A DNA stretch of 28,715 nt from Halanaerobium sp041694515. GTDB lineage: Bacteria > Bacillota > Halanaerobiia > Halanaerobiales > Halanaerobiaceae. The position numbers and the translations under genes are program-made. The stretch lies in contig JASMSZ010000110.1 in the NCBI GenBank assembly GCA_041694515.1, forward strand, positions 1 to 28,715. Reading direction: 5' to 3'. This document shows, piece by piece, positions 1 through 7,163 of this stretch (position 1 is its first letter; each line of letters starts with the position of its first letter). The notes below the pieces were generated by a model. The model had not been told where the DNA came from and searched no databases. It saw only the letters and a program-made list of their open reading frames with translations.

Positions 1-22
1 TGCTATAATCGCTGTTATAGCA
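1..22 (-). terminator. possible terminator hairpin after tRNA-Arg, cut by the window edge
   Basis: Perfect 8-bp inverted repeat, TGCTATAA at 1-8 and TTATAGCA at 15-22, with a 6-nt loop. It lies 12 bases beyond the 3' end of the minus-strand tRNA. Any U-tract would fall outside the window, so termination is inferred from position only. Confidence 0.4.
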
Positions 23-33
23 GGAATGATATA

Positions 34-108
34 TGGTGCCCCCGGTAAGAGTCGAACCTACGCTCAAGGCTTCGGAGGCCTTTGCTCTATCCACTGAGCT
101 ACGGGGGC
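34..108 (-). tRNA. tRNA-Arg (anticodon CCG)
   Basis: Reading the minus strand gives a full cloverleaf. The 7-bp acceptor is GCCCCCG/CGGGGGC, the D-arm starts GCTCAGTGG, the anticodon loop is CTCCGAA and the T-loop is TTCGACT. The anticodon is CCG, which reads CGG. The discriminator base is A73, and the CCA end is encoded at 34-36. The T-box leader at 17160 carries a U that would pair with an A73 discriminator, so this tRNA's 3' end fits that site, although its anticodon does not match the CGC specifier. It has its own consensus promoter just upstream. Confidence 0.96.
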
Positions 109-120
109 ATTACCTAAATT

Positions 121-149
121 ATTTTAACAGAATGAGACTTTAATGTCAA
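121..149 (-). promoter_or_regulatory. promoter of tRNA-Arg
   Basis: On the minus strand: TTGACA (positions 149-144), a 17-base spacer, then TAAAAT (126-121), preceded by TG one base earlier (extended -10). The predicted start falls a few bases before the mature tRNA 5' end at 108, as expected for a short-leader tRNA transcript. Confidence 0.8.
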
Positions 150-225
150 CGCCCAGCTGTTTAAAATTTTTAATTTAAAATAAAAGAATAATATTAATTA
201 TTTAACGGCAGTTTAATTTTTTTAA

Positions 226-234
226 TGATATAAT
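226..234 (+). promoter_or_regulatory. extended -10 promoter before the CDF transporter gene
   Basis: TGATATAAT, a consensus extended -10, lies about 40 bases before the ribosome binding site AGGAG at 261-265. No good -35 is seen at 17 bases. TTTAAC at 201-206 is too far away, so the promoter would depend on the TGn element. Confidence 0.5.
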
Positions 235-273
235 TATCTCTGAAAGATAAAAAATTCAGAAGGAGATTAAATT

Positions 274-303
274 ATGGAAAATAATTGTGATCAGAATGAG
301 TGA
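274..303 (+). other. possible 9-codon leader ORF, or displaced N-terminus of the CDF gene
   Basis: The only good ribosome binding site here (AGGAG, 261-265) sits 8 bases before ATG 274. That ATG opens MENNCDQNE and stops at TGA 301-303. The transporter's own frame starts at GTG 287 or ATG 296 without a Shine-Dalgarno of its own. ATG 296 overlaps the leader's stop, which suits termination-reinitiation. Skipping the single T at 301 would instead fuse the leader to the transporter (MENNCDQNEEHNHEH). I cannot tell a coupled leader, a +1 frameshift and a sequence error apart. Confidence 0.4.
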
Positions 304-1183
304 ACATAATCATGAACATTCAGATACTTCAAATATCAAACTGGCTTTTTTCTTAAATTTATCCTTTACTATTATTGAAATTATAGGTGGCTTTTTAACC
401 AACAGTATGGCTATTTTATCTGATGCTCTGCATGATTTAGGAGATTCACTTTCCTTAGCAATGTCTTGGTATCTAGAAAATTATTCTCAAAAAGGAGCAG
501 ATAAAGATTTTAGCTTTGGCTATGCTCGCTTTTCACTCTTAGGAGCCTTAATCAATAGTATAGTTTTAATCTTAGGGTCTATCTTTATTCTAACAAAAGT
601 TATTCCCAGGATTTTTGCTCCTCAGACTGTACGTCCAGAAGGAATGCTTTACCTGGCTATTTTAGGAATAATAGTCAATGGGATTGCTGTTTTTAAATTA
701 AGAGGTGAGGGCTCTTTAAATAAAGATGTTGTCAGCTGGCATCTTTTAGAAGATGTTTTAGGCTGGATTGCAGTACTAATAGTAAGTATTATTTTGATTT
801 ATAAAGATCTTCCAATTTTAGACCCACTGCTTTCATTAGTAATTAATATCTATATTTTATATAATGTAATTGCTAAGTTGAAAAAAATCTTAAATGTTTT
901 TTTGCAGAGAGTTCCACCTGGAATTGAGATCGAAGCACTGCAGCAGAAAATAGCAGCAGAGACACAGGCGCTTGCAGCTCATCATACCCACATCTGGACT
1001 TTAGATGGAGAAAAGAATTTTCTCAGTACTCATGTGATTATTCCAGATCGATTTTCAAAAGAAGAAATAATAAAGCTTAAATCGAAAATTAAAGAATTAC
1101 TGGCCGCAGAAGAAATAGATCATGTAACAGTAGAGATAGAATATCAAAATGAGGAATGTAAAAATGGAAATTGTAAGGTTTAA
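296..1183 (+). CDS. cation diffusion facilitator family transporter, zinc type (CzcD/ZitB-like)
   Basis: Inner-membrane metal/proton antiporter that expels Zn2+ or a similar divalent cation. After a His-rich N-terminus (HNHEH) there are about six membrane helices. TM2 carries SDALHDLGD (H46 and D50) and TM5 carries HLLED (H149 and D153). HxxxD in both helices is the zinc-CDF signature. The cytoplasmic C-terminal domain follows from about residue 205 and ends in the Cys-containing tail ECKNGNCKV. Length (295 residues) is normal for the family. ATG 296 is preferred over GTG 287, but neither has a ribosome binding site; see the leader ORF at 274. An unrecognised membrane protein gene follows 30 bases downstream and is probably cotranscribed. 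Family call firm; exact metal inferred. Confidence 0.9.
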   Translation: MSEHNHEHSDTSNIKLAFFLNLSFTIIEIIGGFLTNSMAILSDALHDLGDSLSLAMSWYLENYSQKGADKDFSFGYARFSLLGALINSIVLILGSIFILTKVIPRIFAPQTVRPEGMLYLAILGIIVNGIAVFKLRGEGSLNKDVVSWHLLEDVLGWIAVLIVSIILIYKDLPILDPLLSLVINIYILYNVIAKLKKILNVFLQRVPPGIEIEALQQKIAAETQALAAHHTHIWTLDGEKNFLSTHVIIPDRFSKEEIIKLKSKIKELLAAEEIDHVTVEIEYQNEECKNGNCKV

Positions 1184-1213
1184 ATAGACCAGAAATTTGA
1201 GGAGGTTAATACA

Positions 1214-1966
1214 GTGCAGAAGAAAAAGACTCTCAGAGAAAAACTCAATTCAAAGCTGCTGGAAAAATCAGATATTCCGGTAATTGTTTTTTTAACAGTT
1301 GTCTTTAGTCTATTTATTGTCTGGAGAATGCGGAAATACAGCCCGGATCTTTCTTTAAATCTTTTTTCGGAATTAGTCGGAGTAGCCTTTACTCTCTTTA
1401 TCATCGATACCCTGCTGGTTAGATCAAAAAATAAATTATGGGAGATTGTTCATGTCGATATTGATTATTTAATCAGCCGCAATATTAATCGTCTGCGGGA
1501 TGGAATTGCTACCAGGGCTTTTAGCTTTGAAGCAGATGTTGATTTTAGCAGCCAGGATCATGACCAGAATGCGAAAATTTTGAGTACAAAAAGAGCAGAG
1601 TTTTTAAATGAGCTGGAAAATTTATCAGAAGAAGAAGTGTTAAGCCGTTTAAATATAGAAGTGTTTTTTACTGAAGATAATTATGATTATTTTGATGAAA
1701 AAGCTGAGGATATCTGGGAAGTCATAAACATGAAATACTCTGAATATTTGGCTCCAGAGCTTGTTTCTCAGTTAATTGATCTCCATACCTCCCTTAAAGA
1801 TCTCGGAAGTTCCATCAGACAGTATGAAAAGAGTGAATTTTTAAAAACACACCGAGAATATTATCAAAATGCTGGTAAACAATCAGCTGCAGCTCATTTA
1901 ATTGACCTAATTGAAATTCTAAATGACTTAAAAGAAGCAGGTTATTCTGAGCTGGCAAGGGACTAA
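1214..1966 (+). CDS. hypothetical membrane protein with two N-terminal helices
   Basis: I do not recognise this family. The 250-residue protein starts at GTG 1214 behind GAGGAGG (about 1199-1205). A basic N-terminus (KKKTLREK) is followed by two hydrophobic segments, about residues 21-38 and 49-68. These suggest a hairpin in the membrane with both ends in the cytoplasm. The remaining roughly 180 residues are charged and probably helical, with acidic patches (NLSEEEVLSRL, EDNYDYFDEKAED) and no catalytic motif I can name. It lies 30 bases after the CDF transporter and may share its transcript. The promoter of the methionine operon begins only 6 bases after its stop, and no terminator is visible between them. 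Two-helix anchor plus soluble domain could suit a sensor or scaffold role, but this is a guess. Confidence 0.7.
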   Translation: MQKKKTLREKLNSKLLEKSDIPVIVFLTVVFSLFIVWRMRKYSPDLSLNLFSELVGVAFTLFIIDTLLVRSKNKLWEIVHVDIDYLISRNINRLRDGIATRAFSFEADVDFSSQDHDQNAKILSTKRAEFLNELENLSEEEVLSRLNIEVFFTEDNYDYFDEKAEDIWEVINMKYSEYLAPELVSQLIDLHTSLKDLGSSIRQYEKSEFLKTHREYYQNAGKQSAAAHLIDLIEILNDLKEAGYSELARD

Positions 1967-1971
1967 ATTTC

Positions 1972-2000
1972 TTGACACAAATCTTTTAATATGGTAAAGT
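1972..2000 (+). promoter_or_regulatory. promoter of the SAM-riboswitch/methionine operon
   Basis: TTGACA at 1972-1977, a 17-base spacer, and TAAAGT at 1995-2000 with an extended TG at 1992-1993. The start would be near 2007, about 14 bases before the riboswitch P1 helix. It is one of the best promoters in the window. Confidence 0.85.
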
Positions 2001-2020
2001 AGTTAAAAATAGAATATTGT

Positions 2021-2119
2021 CTTATCAAGAGCGGTGGAGGGATCTGGCCCCGAGAAACCCGGCAACCAGCAGTTATACTGCCCGGTGCTAAATCCAGCAG
2101 GTTGAGCCTGAAAGATAAG
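2021..2119 (+). promoter_or_regulatory. SAM-I (S-box) riboswitch aptamer
   Basis: The P1 strands CTTATC (2021-2026) and GATAAG (2114-2119) enclose the hallmark S-box blocks: AGAGCGGTGGAGGGA, GGCCC, GAAACCCGGCAACC (kink-turn and binding core) and GGTGCTAAATCC. The aptamer binds S-adenosylmethionine and is expected to shut off transcription of metF, the reactivation gene and metH when SAM is plentiful. The 3' P1 strand is shared with an antiterminator (see the terminator at 2131), which gives a complete expression platform. Confidence 0.96.
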
Positions 2120-2130
2120 TAGTTGTGTAC

Positions 2131-2160
2131 TCCACTTCTACTTAGGAAGTGGATTTTTTA
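2131..2160 (+). terminator. SAM-controlled intrinsic terminator, with antiterminator overlap
   Basis: The stem TCCACTTC (2131-2138)/GAAGTGGA (2146-2153) is followed by TTTTTTA. The alternative fold is also readable: TAAGTAG (2116-2122), which includes the 3' P1 strand, is exactly complementary to CTACTTA (2138-2144) inside this hairpin. SAM binding holds P1 and frees the terminator; without SAM the antiterminator forms. Confidence 0.92.
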
Positions 2161-2163
2161 TTA

Positions 2164-2406
2164 GCCAGGAAATTATACCTAATGGTTTGTTGTGGATAAT
2201 ATTTATAGTTTCATAATTTCAGCTATCAACAAAATTTAACCTTACTGTATTACAGATTGTCCGAAGGACATTTTGTTCTTTCATGTTATTTTTTGAACAG
2301 AAGCTTTTAGCAGTAATTAATAGAAAAGTAGAGAGTAATTTGAGCAGAGATTATAAGTAAATAGATTTTAAAGAAGCAGAGAAATTTAAGGAGGATAAGA
2401 TTAGAA
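2164..2406 (+). other. untranslated leader between riboswitch terminator and metF
   Basis: About 240 bases without a gene. It contains a short hairpin TGTCC-GAA-GGACA (2258-2270) followed by TTTTGTTCTTT, which may be a weak second terminator. A 9-mer TGTGGATAA (2191-2199) matches a DnaA box on the minus strand and is probably chance. The metF ribosome binding site AAGGAGG lies at 2388-2394. No convincing second promoter is seen. Confidence 0.5.
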
Positions 2407-3294
2407 ATGAAGATTAAAAATATTTTTGAGGAAAAAGAAGTAGTATTTTCACTGGAGGTTTTCCCCCCTAGACCTGATGTACCAATAGACAATATTTATC
2501 AAACCTTAGAAGAATTAAAGGATATTGACCCGGATTATATCAGTGTCACCTATGGAGCTGGTGGAGGGGTTAGAAAAAATAGAACCTGTGAGCTTTCTTC
2601 AATCATCAAAGAAAAATATGATGTAGAAGCTCTGGCCCATTTAACCTGTATCAATTCTGACCAGGAGACATTAAATAAAATTTTGTCCCGCCTGGAGAGT
2701 AAAAACATAGAAAATATTCTGGCTTTAAGAGGAGATAAACCGGTTGATGGTGAAACCGTTGGTAATTATAATTATGCCTATCAGCTGATTGAATATATAA
2801 ATAAAAATAATGACTTTGGAGTAGCAGCAGCCTGTTATCCGGAAGGTCATTTAGAAACAGATAGTTTAGAACAGGATCTGGAATATCTAAAACAGAAGGT
2901 AGATTGTGGGGTTGATTATTTAATCTCACAGATGTTTTTTGATAACTCACTTTTTTATAAATTTCGCAGTAAAGCAGAAAAAAAAGGAATAAATATTCCC
3001 ATTGAAGCAGGAATTATGCCGGTTATCAATAAAAAACAGGTAGGGAGAATTATAGAATTATCGGATGCATATTTTCCAAAGAAATTTCAAAAAATATTAG
3101 ATAAATACGAGGATAATCCGGAGGCTTTAAGAGATGCGGGGATTGCCTATGCAGTTGAGCAGATAGTTGACTTGATTTCCAGTGAAGTTGATGGAATCCA
3201 CCTTTATACAATGAACAATGCTTATGTTGCCCGTAGAATCAAAGAAGCAGTTGGATCTTTGATTACTCACATCAATGGAAAAAAGGCTGATTAA
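2407..3294 (+). CDS. metF: methylenetetrahydrofolate reductase
   Basis: Reduces 5,10-methylene-THF to 5-methyl-THF, the methyl donor used by the MetH encoded downstream. The 295-residue protein fits the MetF/MTHFR TIM-barrel family. The N-terminal stretch VFSLEVFPPRPD contains the family's catalytic Glu region, followed by DYISVTYGAGGG, NILALRGDKP (flavin/folate site) and YLISQMFFDN. The C-terminal part carries IEAGIMPV and GIHLYTMNN, both typical of MetF. The ATG has AAGGAGG 12 bases upstream. It is the first gene after the SAM-I riboswitch, and its stop abuts the next gene. Regulation by SAM is strongly implied by this position. The electron donor cannot be read from sequence. Confidence 0.95.
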   Translation: MKIKNIFEEKEVVFSLEVFPPRPDVPIDNIYQTLEELKDIDPDYISVTYGAGGGVRKNRTCELSSIIKEKYDVEALAHLTCINSDQETLNKILSRLESKNIENILALRGDKPVDGETVGNYNYAYQLIEYINKNNDFGVAAACYPEGHLETDSLEQDLEYLKQKVDCGVDYLISQMFFDNSLFYKFRSKAEKKGINIPIEAGIMPVINKKQVGRIIELSDAYFPKKFQKILDKYEDNPEALRDAGIAYAVEQIVDLISSEVDGIHLYTMNNAYVARRIKEAVGSLITHINGKKAD

Positions 3295-3295
3295 A

Positions 3296-4051
3296 ATGGA
3301 ATTAGAAATTGATAGAACCGAAGTTTTAAGATATTTGCAGACTTCTAAGGATCTAGAAGATGATAATATTAACCGTTTAATTACAGAAGCGACAACTGAA
3401 ATTAAAGATTTGATTAATTTTCGTTATCTGTATCAAAAATTCCCGATTGAACTGAATGAGGATGGAATAAAGGTCAGGGGTACAACTTTAACTCTAGAAG
3501 GAAAAAGTATAAAAAAACATTTAAATAATTCCGAAGAAATCTATATAATGGCTGCTACCCTGGGAGCTCAGGTTGATAAAAAAATTTCCTATTACGAAAA
3601 AGTTTCAATTACAAAATCGATGGTTTTTGATGCCTGTGCCACCACAGCTATCGAAGCAGGCTGTGATCAGATCGAAGCAGAGATCAAAAAAGAAGTTCTG
3701 GCAGCTGGGAATGAGGATATTACCTTTCGCTACAGTCCTGGTTATGGGGATCTGGGAATTGAGATTCAAAAAGAAATTTTAAGGATTTTAAAGGCACCTA
3801 AAAAAATTGGTTTAACTGCTTCCAAATATAATATGCTGATTCCGACTAAATCAGTAACTGCAGTTATTGGAGTCATTGCAGAAAAAACTGAAGTTGATCA
3901 GCAGCCTGAAGAGCGCCTGGACACAGGCAGCGAAAGCAAAAATTCAGAAGATAGAGATTTAGAATTTGAGATAAGGCACTGCAAAAATTGTATTTTATAT
4001 CAAGACTGTGAGCTGAGAAGGAAGGGGATTTATTGTGGAGCTAAAGGATAA
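3296..4051 (+). CDS. free-standing methionine synthase (B12-dependent) reactivation domain protein
   Basis: Resembles the C-terminal activation module of cobalamin-dependent methionine synthase, here encoded on its own (about 251 residues). The module normally binds SAM and remethylates cob(II)alamin after accidental oxidation. The downstream MetH lacks this module, so this protein probably supplies it in trans. Stand-alone versions are known in other bacteria such as Thermotoga. The central motifs MAATLGAQVD, ACATTAIEAGCD and RYSPGYGDLGIEIQ fit the fold. A short Cys-rich tail (C229, C232, C238, C247) is extra and could hold metal. ATG 3296 sits one base after the metF stop, with AAAAGG 8 bases before it. 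An in-frame ATG at 3275 inside metF lacks a ribosome site. Its 3' end overlaps metH by 17 bases. Confidence 0.85.
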   Translation: MELEIDRTEVLRYLQTSKDLEDDNINRLITEATTEIKDLINFRYLYQKFPIELNEDGIKVRGTTLTLEGKSIKKHLNNSEEIYIMAATLGAQVDKKISYYEKVSITKSMVFDACATTAIEAGCDQIEAEIKKEVLAAGNEDITFRYSPGYGDLGIEIQKEILRILKAPKKIGLTASKYNMLIPTKSVTAVIGVIAEKTEVDQQPEERLDTGSESKNSEDRDLEFEIRHCKNCILYQDCELRRKGIYCGAKG

Positions 4052-6425
4052 ACTGGGGGAAAAAATAATATTATTTGATGGAGCCATGGGAACAGTGCTG
4101 CAGCAGCGGGGTTTGAAGGCCGGTGATGTTCCTGAAAAATTGAATATAGAAAAAAGGGAAGAGATTGTTGAGATCCATAAAAGTTATTTGAAGGCTGGAG
4201 CTGAAATTTTAACTACCAATACCTTTGGGGCCAATGCCTTAAAAATGGAAGAAATAGATTATTCTGTGGAAGAAGTTATTGCTGCTGCTGTTCAGAATGC
4301 CCGGCAGGCAGCAATAGAATCGGGAATTGAAGCAGCAGTTGCTCTGGATATGGGTCCTTTAGGAGAACTTTTGGAACCAATGGGCAGCCTGAGCTTTGAT
4401 GAAGCATACAGTCTTTATCAGCAGCAGGTACTGGTCGGGGTTGAAGAGGGAGCTGATCTAATACATATAGAAACAATAGCTGATCTTTATGAAGCCCGGG
4501 CAGCTGTCCTGGCAGCTAAAGAAAATTCCAATTTGCCTGTATTTTGTACCCTGACTTTTGAAGAAAATGGTCGGACCTTTACCGGGAGCAGTATCCGCTC
4601 CATGATTTCTGTGCTGGAAGGTCTGGAAGTAGATGGAATTGGACTCAACTGCTCCCTGGGTCCGGAAAAATTGGAACCGCTGGTTGAAGAGGTGCTTCAA
4701 TATTCTAAACTTCCGGTTATTCTGCAGGCAAATGCTGGTTTGCCAGTAATGGAGAATGGAGAAACAGTATTTAAAATCTCTCCAGCGGAATATTTTAAAC
4801 CGTTAACCCGACTTTACGAAAAAGGACTGGCGGTTATTGGAGGCTGCTGTGGAACAAACGAAGAGTTTATTTCTTTGATTGCTGAGGAACTAAAAAATAA
4901 AAAAGTAAAAAAAAGAGAAGTTATAAGAGAAAGTCTTGCCTGTTCTTCCTCTCAGTATGTTAATCTGGCTGGAGTTAATGTAGTGGGAGAAAGAATTAAT
5001 CCAACCGGGAAAGCTGCCTTTAAAGAAGCTTTAAGAAATGGTGACTTAGACTATATTCTAAAAGTGGCTGTGGAAGAAGTAGATGCAGGAGCAGATATTC
5101 TGGATGTCAATCTTGGGCTGCCGGAGATAGATGAAAAAAAAGTGATGCTTAAACTGATCAAAGAACTGCAGGGAATCCTGGATATTCCCTTACAGATTGA
5201 TTCCAGTAACCCAGAGGTTATAGATGATGCTTTAAGATATTATAATGGAACAGCAATTGTCAATTCAGTTAATGGAGAACTTGAAGTGCTGGAGAAAACT
5301 TTGCCGGCTGTTAAAAAATATGGAGCAGCAGTTATTGGTTTGACTATGGATGATGATGGAATACCTACAACTGCTGAGGGACGTTTTGAAATTGCCGAAA
5401 GAATAGTCAGCAGAGCAGCTGAACATGGAATTAGCAGAGATAAGATTATTATTGACTGCCTGACACTTACTGCTTCTGCTCAGCAGGAGGGGGTCAGGGA
5501 AACTTTAAAAGCAGTAAAGATGGTTAAAGAAAAGTTGGGAGTTAAAACAACTCTCGGAGTCTCTAATGTCTCGTTTGGCTTACCGGCTCGACCTGTTTTG
5601 AATAGGACTTTTTTATCAATGGCCCTTTATCAGGGTTTAAACCTTCCAATTATTGATCCAAATGATGTTGAGATGATGGCGGCAGTTAAAGCAGCTGCTG
5701 TGTTAAATAATATTGATCAAGGTGCTGCTCAATATATTGAATATATGTCTGAACTTGAGAATAAATCTGAACCTGAAGCGGAAAAAGAAGATTTGAATGA
5801 AGAAAATGATTTACAGACCGTAATTATTAGAGGTTTAAAAAGTGAATCTGCTCGTTTGACTAAAACCATTTTAAAAGAGAAAGAAGCTTTAGAAGTGGTA
5901 AATGAGTATCTGATACCTGCTCTTGATATGGTGGGTGAACGCTACGAAAAAGGAGATATCTTTTTGCCACAGCTGGTACAGTCAGCTGAGACTGTAAAAG
6001 AAGCTTTTTCCGTTTTAAAAGAGGAAATGGCGTGCACAGGTGGTAGAGATATTTCTAAAGGTAAAATTGTAATGGCTACTGTCAAAGGTGATGTTCATGA
6101 TATTGGGAAAAATATAGTTAAAACTGTGCTCGAAAACTACGGTTATCAGATTATTGATCTGGGACGGAATGTGAATATCAGAGAAGTAGTTAAATCTGTT
6201 GTGGAAAATGAGGTTAAACTTTTAGGATTGAGTGCATTAATGACCACCACTGTTAAAAACATGGAAAAAACAATTAAAGCAGTTCGAGAGCAGGCTTCCG
6301 AGTGTCAAATCATGGTTGGGGGTGCTGTACTAACTACTGATTATGCGGAGATGATAGATGCAGATTTTTATGCCAGAGATGCAAAAGAAGCTGTAGAAAT
6401 TGCAAAGGAAGTTTTTGCAGAATAA
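4035..6425 (+). CDS. metH: cobalamin-dependent methionine synthase lacking the reactivation domain
   Basis: Transfers the methyl group of 5-methyl-THF to homocysteine through B12. Three modules are seen in 796 residues. The homocysteine S-methyltransferase part is about 1-290, with FDGAMGT, GLNCS (Cys near 206) and GGCCGT (about 270-275), whose Cys residues bind zinc. The pterin-binding part is about 310-570 (VVGERINPTGK, DVNLG, LGVSNVSFGLP). The cobalamin cap and binding domains run from about 600 to the end, with DVHDIGKNIV near 686 providing the cobalt-ligating His. E. coli MetH has about 1230 residues; the missing end corresponds to the reactivation domain, encoded just upstream. The start is GTG 4035, inside the end of that gene, with GGGG a few bases before. 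Last gene of the SAM-regulated operon. Confidence 0.95.
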   Translation: MELKDKLGEKIILFDGAMGTVLQQRGLKAGDVPEKLNIEKREEIVEIHKSYLKAGAEILTTNTFGANALKMEEIDYSVEEVIAAAVQNARQAAIESGIEAAVALDMGPLGELLEPMGSLSFDEAYSLYQQQVLVGVEEGADLIHIETIADLYEARAAVLAAKENSNLPVFCTLTFEENGRTFTGSSIRSMISVLEGLEVDGIGLNCSLGPEKLEPLVEEVLQYSKLPVILQANAGLPVMENGETVFKISPAEYFKPLTRLYEKGLAVIGGCCGTNEEFISLIAEELKNKKVKKREVIRESLACSSSQYVNLAGVNVVGERINPTGKAAFKEALRNGDLDYILKVAVEEVDAGADILDVNLGLPEIDEKKVMLKLIKELQGILDIPLQIDSSNPEVIDDALRYYNGTAIVNSVNGELEVLEKTLPAVKKYGAAVIGLTMDDDGIPTTAEGRFEIAERIVSRAAEHGISRDKIIIDCLTLTASAQQEGVRETLKAVKMVKEKLGVKTTLGVSNVSFGLPARPVLNRTFLSMALYQGLNLPIIDPNDVEMMAAVKAAAVLNNIDQGAAQYIEYMSELENKSEPEAEKEDLNEENDLQTVIIRGLKSESARLTKTILKEKEALEVVNEYLIPALDMVGERYEKGDIFLPQLVQSAETVKEAFSVLKEEMACTGGRDISKGKIVMATVKGDVHDIGKNIVKTVLENYGYQIIDLGRNVNIREVVKSVVENEVKLLGLSALMTTTVKNMEKTIKAVREQASECQIMVGGAVLTTDYAEMIDADFYARDAKEAVEIAKEVFAE

Positions 6426-6471
6426 GTTTATTTTTATAATTAATTTCATAAAAATAGTTTAAATTAAAACT

Positions 6472-6495
6472 GCCTCCAGTCTTAAGGCTGGAGGC
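6472..6495. terminator. bidirectional terminator between convergent metH and carbonic-anhydrase-like gene
   Basis: GCCTCCAG (6472-6479) and CTGGAGGC (6488-6495) form a perfect 8-bp stem with an 8-nt loop. An A-rich flank on the left gives a U-rich tail for minus-strand transcripts (AGTTTTAATTT). The right flank (TAATTAATCTTATTT) is a weaker tail for metH. Confidence 0.82.
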
Positions 6496-6505
6496 GTAAT
6501 TAATC

Positions 6506-7024
6506 TTATTTAATTTCTTTAATGTCATTTTGTCTGGCAGCCAGATCGGCGTAATGAACTGCATGCTGTTTTAATTCAATAATTTTTTCTTTTGTAATAC
6601 TGCGTATTACTTTAGCAGGAACTCCCAAAATGAGACTTCCGGGTGGGATTTTAGCGTTTTCTGGAACTACTGCTCCGGCTCCAACAATTGAACCTTCGCC
6701 AATCCAGGCTCCACTTAAAATTGTAGCATTCATACCAATTAGTGATTTACTATCAATTTTACAGGCGTGGATTACTGCATTATGGCCAATAGTTACATAA
6801 TCACCAATTTCAACTCCTTGATTCTGCCCAACATGGACAGTTGAGTTTTCCTGAATATTTGAGTATTTTCCTATTTTAATTTCGGCCATATCAGCTCTCA
6901 CAACAGTATTATACCAGATGCTGCTGTGTTCAGCTATTTTTACATCTCCAATTACTCTGCTGCCGGGAGCAATAAAAGTATTTGCTGCAGTCTCGGGACT
7001 TTTATGTTTAAATTTATAAAGCAT
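6506..7024 (-). CDS. gamma-class carbonic anhydrase-like hexapeptide-repeat protein
   Basis: Left-handed beta-helix protein of the gamma carbonic anhydrase/YrdA/PaaY type, 172 residues. The repeated hexapeptide pattern runs from about residue 20 to 150 (for example VIGDVKI, IEIGDYVTIGHNAVIH in fragments). The three metal-binding His of the family are present: H64 (STVHV), H81 and H86 (GHNAVIH). The possible reaction is CO2 hydration, though many relatives show little activity. The start is ATG 7024, because GGAGG lies 9 bases before it. An in-frame ATG at 7039 would put that ribosome site inside the coding region and has none of its own. It is the only protein gene on the minus strand and is divergent from nadD. 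Confidence 0.88.
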   Translation of the reverse strand: MLYKFKHKSPETAANTFIAPGSRVIGDVKIAEHSSIWYNTVVRADMAEIKIGKYSNIQENSTVHVGQNQGVEIGDYVTIGHNAVIHACKIDSKSLIGMNATILSGAWIGEGSIVGAGAVVPENAKIPPGSLILGVPAKVIRSITKEKIIELKQHAVHYADLAARQNDIKEIK

Positions 7025-7104
7025 TTTTAAAACCTCCATTTTTCGCTTTCTAGTTAATTATTTCTATTTAAAGTTTAAAACTCCTCTTTTAATGGTCATT
7101 TAAC

Positions 7105-7133
7105 TTGCAAGGACTGTTAAAATAATTTATAAT
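7105..7133 (+). promoter_or_regulatory. promoter of the nadD-yqeK-LCP-rsfS operon
   Basis: TTGCAA (7105-7110), exactly 17 bases, TATAAT (7128-7133). The start would be near 7140, about 24 bases before the nadD ATG. Confidence 0.82.
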
Positions 7134-7163
7134 TAAAGATGTATAAAATTAGAGGTGAAAAAT

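Noticed and set aside
298..309. Possible selenocysteine reading of TGA 301 in the CDF leader
   Set aside because: The leader frame meets TAA only two codons later, and no SECIS-like hairpin follows. A selenoprotein here is not supported, though a frameshift remains open.
1180..1404. Minus-strand frame of 74 codons opposite the hypothetical gene
   Set aside because: Shadow of the + strand gene; no ribosome site, no family resemblance. The same applies to other minus-strand frames within metF, metH, leuS, feoB, the MATE gene and sel genes.
2191..2199. Single DnaA-box-like 9-mer TGTGGATAA upstream of metF
   Set aside because: One isolated match in AT-rich DNA; no further boxes, no origin-type gene neighbours. 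Chance is likely.
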